From Acidimicrobiaceae bacterium (GTDB lineage: Bacteria > Actinomycetota > Acidimicrobiia > Acidimicrobiales > Ilumatobacteraceae): DNA of 9,429 nucleotides. The stretch is taken from positions 1 through 9,429 of the forward strand of contig PMCN01000161.1 in the NCBI GenBank assembly GCA_003154135.1, given 5' to 3'. The first letter of the stretch is position 1. Each line of letters starts with the position of its first letter. The position numbers and the translations under genes are program-made. Positions 6,671-9,429 of this stretch are shown piece after piece. A model generated the notes under the pieces. The model ran no database searches, had not been told where the DNA came from, and saw nothing but the letters and a program-made list of their open reading frames with translations.

Positions 6671-7585
6671 GTGAGTGACCCGATCGTGTCCACAGAGGGC
6701 CTGTGCAAACGGTTCGGGGAGGTGAAGGCGGTCGACGACGTCACGTTCAGCGTCGAGCGAGGCCAGGTGTACGGGCTGCTCGGCCCCAACGGTGCCGGCA
6801 AGACCACCATCCTGCGCATGCTCACCGGGCTCGAGCGCCCCACCGCCGGCAACTTGCGGTTGTTCGGCGAGCCGGTCACGCCCAGCTGTGCGCAGCTGCT
6901 GCGGGTGGGCGCGATGGTGGAGCAGGCGGCGTTCGTGCCGCACCTGTCGGGCATGCTCAACCTCAAGCTGTGGTGGGAGGCGGGCGGCACGTCGTTCGCC
7001 GACGCCGACCTCGACAACGCGTTGGCCGTCGCCGGCCTCGACAGCGCGATCGACCGCAAGGTGCGCACGTACTCGCAGGGCATGAAGCAGCGGCTCGGCT
7101 TCGCCCGTCTGTTGCTCTCGCGACCCGAGCTGCTCATCCTCGACGAGCCCACCAACGGGCTCGACCCCGGCGAGATCCGCGAGATCCGCGAGCTCATCGG
7201 CCGCCTCACCGACGACGGCGCCACCGTGCTGCTCTCGAGCCACCACCTCAACGAGGTGGAGCAGGTGTGCACGCACGCCTTGGTCATCAACCACGGCCGG
7301 CTGGTGGCCGACGGCACGGTGAGCGAACTCATCGGCTCGTCCGGCGCGGTGTACGTCGAGGTCGACGATCGCGATCGGGCCCAGGCCATCCTCGCTGCGC
7401 TGCCGTCGGTGTCCGACGTCCAGCAGCAAGGCGACGGACTGGTGGTGCACATGCGCGACGGTCGGCGGTCCGACCTCGCTGCGGCCATCACCACCGCCGG
7501 GCTGCGGCTCGAGACGCTGATGCCCACGCAACAGCTCGAGGATGCCTTCCTCGACCTCCTGGCCGCGCAGGAGGTGGCGTCATGA
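6671..7585 (+). CDS. ABC transporter ATP-binding protein (ABC-2 exporter type)
   Basis: 304 residues from a GTG start (MSDPIVSTEG). This nucleotide-binding subunit powers a membrane exporter. All ATPase motifs are present: Walker A GPNGAGKT (38-45), a Q-loop region where E84 sits as in many DrrA/CcmA-like exporters, signature YSQGMKQR (134-141), Walker B LLILDEP (154-160) with catalytic E159, D-loop GLD (163-165) and switch H191. Residues from about 215 on form the C-terminal extension usual in this class. GAGG at 6654-6657 is 13 nt before the GTG, a weak ribosome site, and no other in-frame start lies close upstream. Its stop overlaps the next gene's ATG (ATGA, 7582-7585), so the two are translationally coupled. 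The family includes drug, lipid and polysaccharide exporters; the substrate is unknown. Confidence 0.94.
   Translation: MSDPIVSTEGLCKRFGEVKAVDDVTFSVERGQVYGLLGPNGAGKTTILRMLTGLERPTAGNLRLFGEPVTPSCAQLLRVGAMVEQAAFVPHLSGMLNLKLWWEAGGTSFADADLDNALAVAGLDSAIDRKVRTYSQGMKQRLGFARLLLSRPELLILDEPTNGLDPGEIREIRELIGRLTDDGATVLLSSHHLNEVEQVCTHALVINHGRLVADGTVSELIGSSGAVYVEVDDRDRAQAILAALPSVSDVQQQGDGLVVHMRDGRRSDLAAAITTAGLRLETLMPTQQLEDAFLDLLAAQEVAS
7568..7575 (+). promoter_or_regulatory. Strong ribosome binding site for the ABC-2 permease
   Basis: AGGAGG (7569-7574) lies inside the last codons of the ATPase gene, 7 nt before the permease ATG at 7582. It is the best Shine-Dalgarno in the window and settles the permease start. 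Most other genes here have weak or no sites. Confidence 0.8.
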
Positions 7586-8421
7586 TCGCCCTGCTGCGCA
7601 CCGAGTTCGTGAAGGCGGCCCGCCGCACGCGCACGCTCATCATCGCCCTCGCACTGGTCGGGCTCCCCACGCTCATCGTCGTCGCGATCAAGGCGCGCGG
7701 CAACCGTCCCGACCGCGGCGATCGCGGAGAGGGCCTGTTCCGCCTCGCGTCGCAGAGCGGCCTGCTGGTACCGGGCGCCGTGTTGAGCGTGATGAGCGGC
7801 TTCCTCCTCGTCGTCATCGCCGGCAGCATCGCCGGCGACTCGGTGGCCAGCGATGCGTCGTGGGGGAACCTGCGGTACGTGTTGATGCGCCCGGTGTCGC
7901 GCGGTCGTCTGCTGGCGGCGAAGGCGTCGGTGGCGGGTGTGCTCATCTGGGCGGCCACCATCCTCGTCGCGATCGCCGGGCTCATCGCCGGCATCGCTCT
8001 CTTCGGCGTGCACCCCGTCAACGTGCCCGGTCTGTCCCTCGGTGGAACCGGGGCTGGCTTCCAACTCAGCACCGGCGCCTTGGTGGCACGTACGGCACTG
8101 GGCGCGGCGTACGTCGCGTTCAGCTTCAGCGCACTGCTGGCGATGGGCACGTTCTTCTCCACGCTCACCGACACCGCGACCGGCGCGATCGGTGCCACCA
8201 TCGGCGTGTACATCGTGTCCGAGATCCTCGACAGCATCAGCCAGCTCGGCGTGGTTCGTTACGGCTTCCCCACGCACTACAGCGACGCGTGGACGACGAT
8301 GTTCACGGCCAACACCTTCTCGCACGACATGATCGCCGGGGTGGTGGTGCAGGCCGCATACTTCGTCGTGTTCAGTGCCGCAGCACTGTGGTGGTTCCGC
8401 ACCAAGGACATCCGATCCTGA
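7582..8421 (+). CDS. ABC-2 family transporter permease
   Basis: 279 residues, the membrane partner of the preceding ATPase. It opens with the characteristic amphipathic segment (TEFVKAARR, 7-15) and has about six hydrophobic spans: roughly 18-36, 63-86, 115-142, 170-195, 199-220 and 250-272. After span 2 comes a conserved ABC-2 loop, D-x-x-x-GNLRYVLMRPVSR (91-107), the NosY/CcmB-like coupling region that contacts the ATPase. A long external loop (about 37-60) and a Gly/Pro-rich loop (about 143-168) are the likely outward parts. The ATGA overlap with the ATPase gene implies equal expression as a two-gene exporter operon. No substrate-defining neighbour is adjacent on the same strand; the divergent glycosyltransferase hints at a glycosylated cargo, which is inference. 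Confidence 0.92.
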   Translation: MIALLRTEFVKAARRTRTLIIALALVGLPTLIVVAIKARGNRPDRGDRGEGLFRLASQSGLLVPGAVLSVMSGFLLVVIAGSIAGDSVASDASWGNLRYVLMRPVSRGRLLAAKASVAGVLIWAATILVAIAGLIAGIALFGVHPVNVPGLSLGGTGAGFQLSTGALVARTALGAAYVAFSFSALLAMGTFFSTLTDTATGAIGATIGVYIVSEILDSISQLGVVRYGFPTHYSDAWTTMFTANTFSHDMIAGVVVQAAYFVVFSAAALWWFRTKDIRS

Positions 8422-8440
8422 CCACTCGCGGGGCCGCGCG

Positions 8441-8457
8441 CCGGCCGCGAAGGCCGG
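8441..8457 (+). terminator. Hairpin after the ABC operon, possible terminator
   Basis: CCGGCC (8441-8446), a GCGAA loop and GGCCGG (8452-8457) form a perfect 6-bp stem 20 bp past the permease stop. No T run follows. Position and symmetry suggest the end of the ABC operon before the peptidase gene. Confidence 0.4.
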
Positions 8458-8478
8458 AATCCCACGGTGCGCCGACAA

Positions 8479-8495
8479 CTTGACGATTCCTTGAC
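8479..8495 (+). repeat. Tandem CTTGAC direct repeat upstream of the peptidase gene
   Basis: CTTGAC occurs at 8479-8484 and 8490-8495, an 11-bp period, with a partial TTGAA copy at 8512-8516. One-turn spacing is typical of a site for a same-face binding regulator. TTGACA at 8491-8496 also matches a -35 consensus, but no TANNNT box lies at the right distance. The repeat is seen; the function is inferred. Confidence 0.3.
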
Positions 8496-8547
8496 ACACT
8501 TCTGATCGAGGTTGAACCGCTCTCCCGGGACGCCGATCACAGCCACC

Positions 8548-8555
8548 TATACGGT
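8548..8555 (+). promoter_or_regulatory. -10-like box for a leaderless or short-leader peptidase start
   Basis: TATACGGT spans 8548-8555. The TANNNT match TACGGT (8550-8555) would place the transcript start at 8562, exactly on an in-frame GTG that is directly followed by the ATG at 8565. No Shine-Dalgarno lies between. Leaderless mRNAs are common in actinobacteria, so the fit is plausible. Confidence 0.4.
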
Positions 8556-8564
8556 TGCCGTGTG

Positions 8565-9429
8565 ATGCGGGGTGTACGGGACGCCGTCGTGGGAATCGTG
8601 GCAGCGATGCTCGTTGCCGCGCCCGTCAGCGCGGCGACGAACCCGACACCGACCCCTCCGCCCGCACCTCGTCACGGTGCCGAAGCGCTCAGCGCGATCG
8701 GCCGCAACCTCGACGCGGTGGGTCGCCCGTACCACCTGAGCGGCGCGCAGCTGGGATCGATGCTGCGCGGCGACCACACGCTGTACGTCGACCGGCAGCA
8801 GCGTCTCCTCTACGCCGACGACCCGCCGGCGACGAACGCCGCGGCCACCGCCAACAGCGCTCCGACGACCACCGATGCGAGCGGCTTCGCGGGAGCCGTC
8901 GCACCGTCGGGCCTGAGCCTGGATCAGGTGTTCTCGCTCGCCTCGAGGCCCAGCGCGTCGCTGACGATCTTCCTCGACTTCGACGGCACCGTCACCACCG
9001 GCACGCCGTGGAACTCGCAGTACGGCATGTCGTCGATCACCACGGCACCGTTCAGCATCGACGCCGACCCGTCCACGTTCAGCCGAACCGAGCTCGACAC
9101 CATCGCTGCCGTCTGGTCGTTCGTCGCCGACCAGTACGCGGCGTTCGACGTCAACGTCACCACCGCCGACCCCGGCACGAGCGCACTGGTGAAGTCGAGC
9201 GGCGCCGACACGTCGTACGGCACGCGCGTCGCGATCGGTCCCAACACCTGGTTCCCGTCGAGCGTCGGCGGCGTTGCCTACCTCGGCTCGTTCAGCTGGA
9301 ACACCGACACGCCGGCGTACGTGTTCTCCGACGCACTGCAGAACTCGGCCCGCTACATCGGCGACGCCGTCACGCACGAAGTGGGCCACACGTTCGGCCT
9401 CCACCACGACGGCACCGGCGACGGCACCG
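8565..9429 (+). CDS. Secreted zinc metallopeptidase, metzincin-like, partial (cut by window end)
   Basis: 288 codons are visible with no stop before the window edge, so the C-terminus is missing. Residues 1-23 are a signal peptide: Arg at 2 and 5, a hydrophobic core to about 19, then VSA before the likely cut at A23/A24. Residues 24-37 are a Pro/Thr-rich linker, and about 38-125 look like a propeptide or spacer. The catalytic region carries a FLDFDGT strand (136-142), TPWN (147-150), FVADQYAAFDVNVTT (186-200) and YGTRVAIG (218-225), ending in HEVGHTFGLHHDG (271-283). This fits HExxHxxGxxHD: H271, H275 and H281 would bind zinc, with E272 as catalytic base. The family is an uncharacterised reprolysin-like group of secreted bacterial proteases, often with C-terminal pre-peptidase or adhesion domains. 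Substrate unknown. The GTG at 8562 is an alternative start adding one residue. Confidence 0.88.
   Translation, partial: MRGVRDAVVGIVAAMLVAAPVSAATNPTPTPPPAPRHGAEALSAIGRNLDAVGRPYHLSGAQLGSMLRGDHTLYVDRQQRLLYADDPPATNAAATANSAPTTTDASGFAGAVAPSGLSLDQVFSLASRPSASLTIFLDFDGTVTTGTPWNSQYGMSSITTAPFSIDADPSTFSRTELDTIAAVWSFVADQYAAFDVNVTTADPGTSALVKSSGADTSYGTRVAIGPNTWFPSSVGGVAYLGSFSWNTDTPAYVFSDALQNSARYIGDAVTHEVGHTFGLHHDGTGDGT

Noticed and set aside
6529..8499. 656-residue minus-strand ORF opposite the ABC genes
   Set aside because: It covers two clearly functional, translationally coupled plus-strand genes and reads as Ser/Arg-rich low-complexity sequence.
8547..9407. 286-residue minus-strand ORF opposite the metallopeptidase
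   Set aside because: Arg/Val-rich shadow without motifs. The plus-strand frame has a signal peptide and a complete zinc-binding motif.
1..9429. A single defence system, CRISPR locus or biosynthetic cluster
   Set aside because: No repeat array, nuclease, toxin-antitoxin pair, integrase, or core biosynthetic enzyme was seen. The genes look like separate chromosomal transcription units.

Overview
The window reads as chromosomal DNA from a high-GC actinobacterium. The GC-rich third codon positions, GTG starts, weak or absent Shine-Dalgarno sequences and TANNNT -10-like boxes right in front of start codons all fit that. The protein styles fit Acidimicrobiia (Ilumatobacter-like), but this is a guess from pattern recognition, not a taxonomic result. 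No RNA genes, CRISPR arrays, insertion sequences, integrases or phage genes were seen.

Layout, left to right. (1) A minus-strand MpaB/DUF2236-type oxygenase-like gene (41-871) lies back to back with (2) a plus-strand gene (1094-3478) for a large membrane protein. That protein joins a degenerate PAP2-like N-terminal membrane region, a protein-kinase-like domain with intact catalytic motifs, and a C-terminal lysylphosphatidylglycerol-synthase-type transmembrane (flippase-like) domain. The 222-bp divergent spacer has a direct repeat around a -10-like box and a short leader ORF whose stop overlaps the GTG start. (3) A minus-strand FAD-dependent glycerol-3-phosphate dehydrogenase (3536-5164) converges on gene 2, with a hairpin between them. 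(4) A 180-bp spacer leads back to a minus-strand GT4 glycosyltransferase (5345-6433). (5) Divergent from it is an ABC exporter pair, ATPase (6671-7585) and ABC-2 permease (7582-8421), joined by an ATGA overlap. (6) A secreted HExxHxxGxxH zinc metallopeptidase starts at 8565 and is cut by the right window edge.

The genes do not form one obvious pathway. Genes 1-3 all have plausible links to lipids (MpaB-like oxidation, flippase-like lipid handling, glycerol-3-phosphate oxidation), and genes 4-6 have surface or export themes (glycosyl transfer, ABC export, secreted protease). These links are inference from neighbourhood only. The most unusual object is the three-part kinase/flippase membrane protein. 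Gene-free stretches are all under 300 bp.
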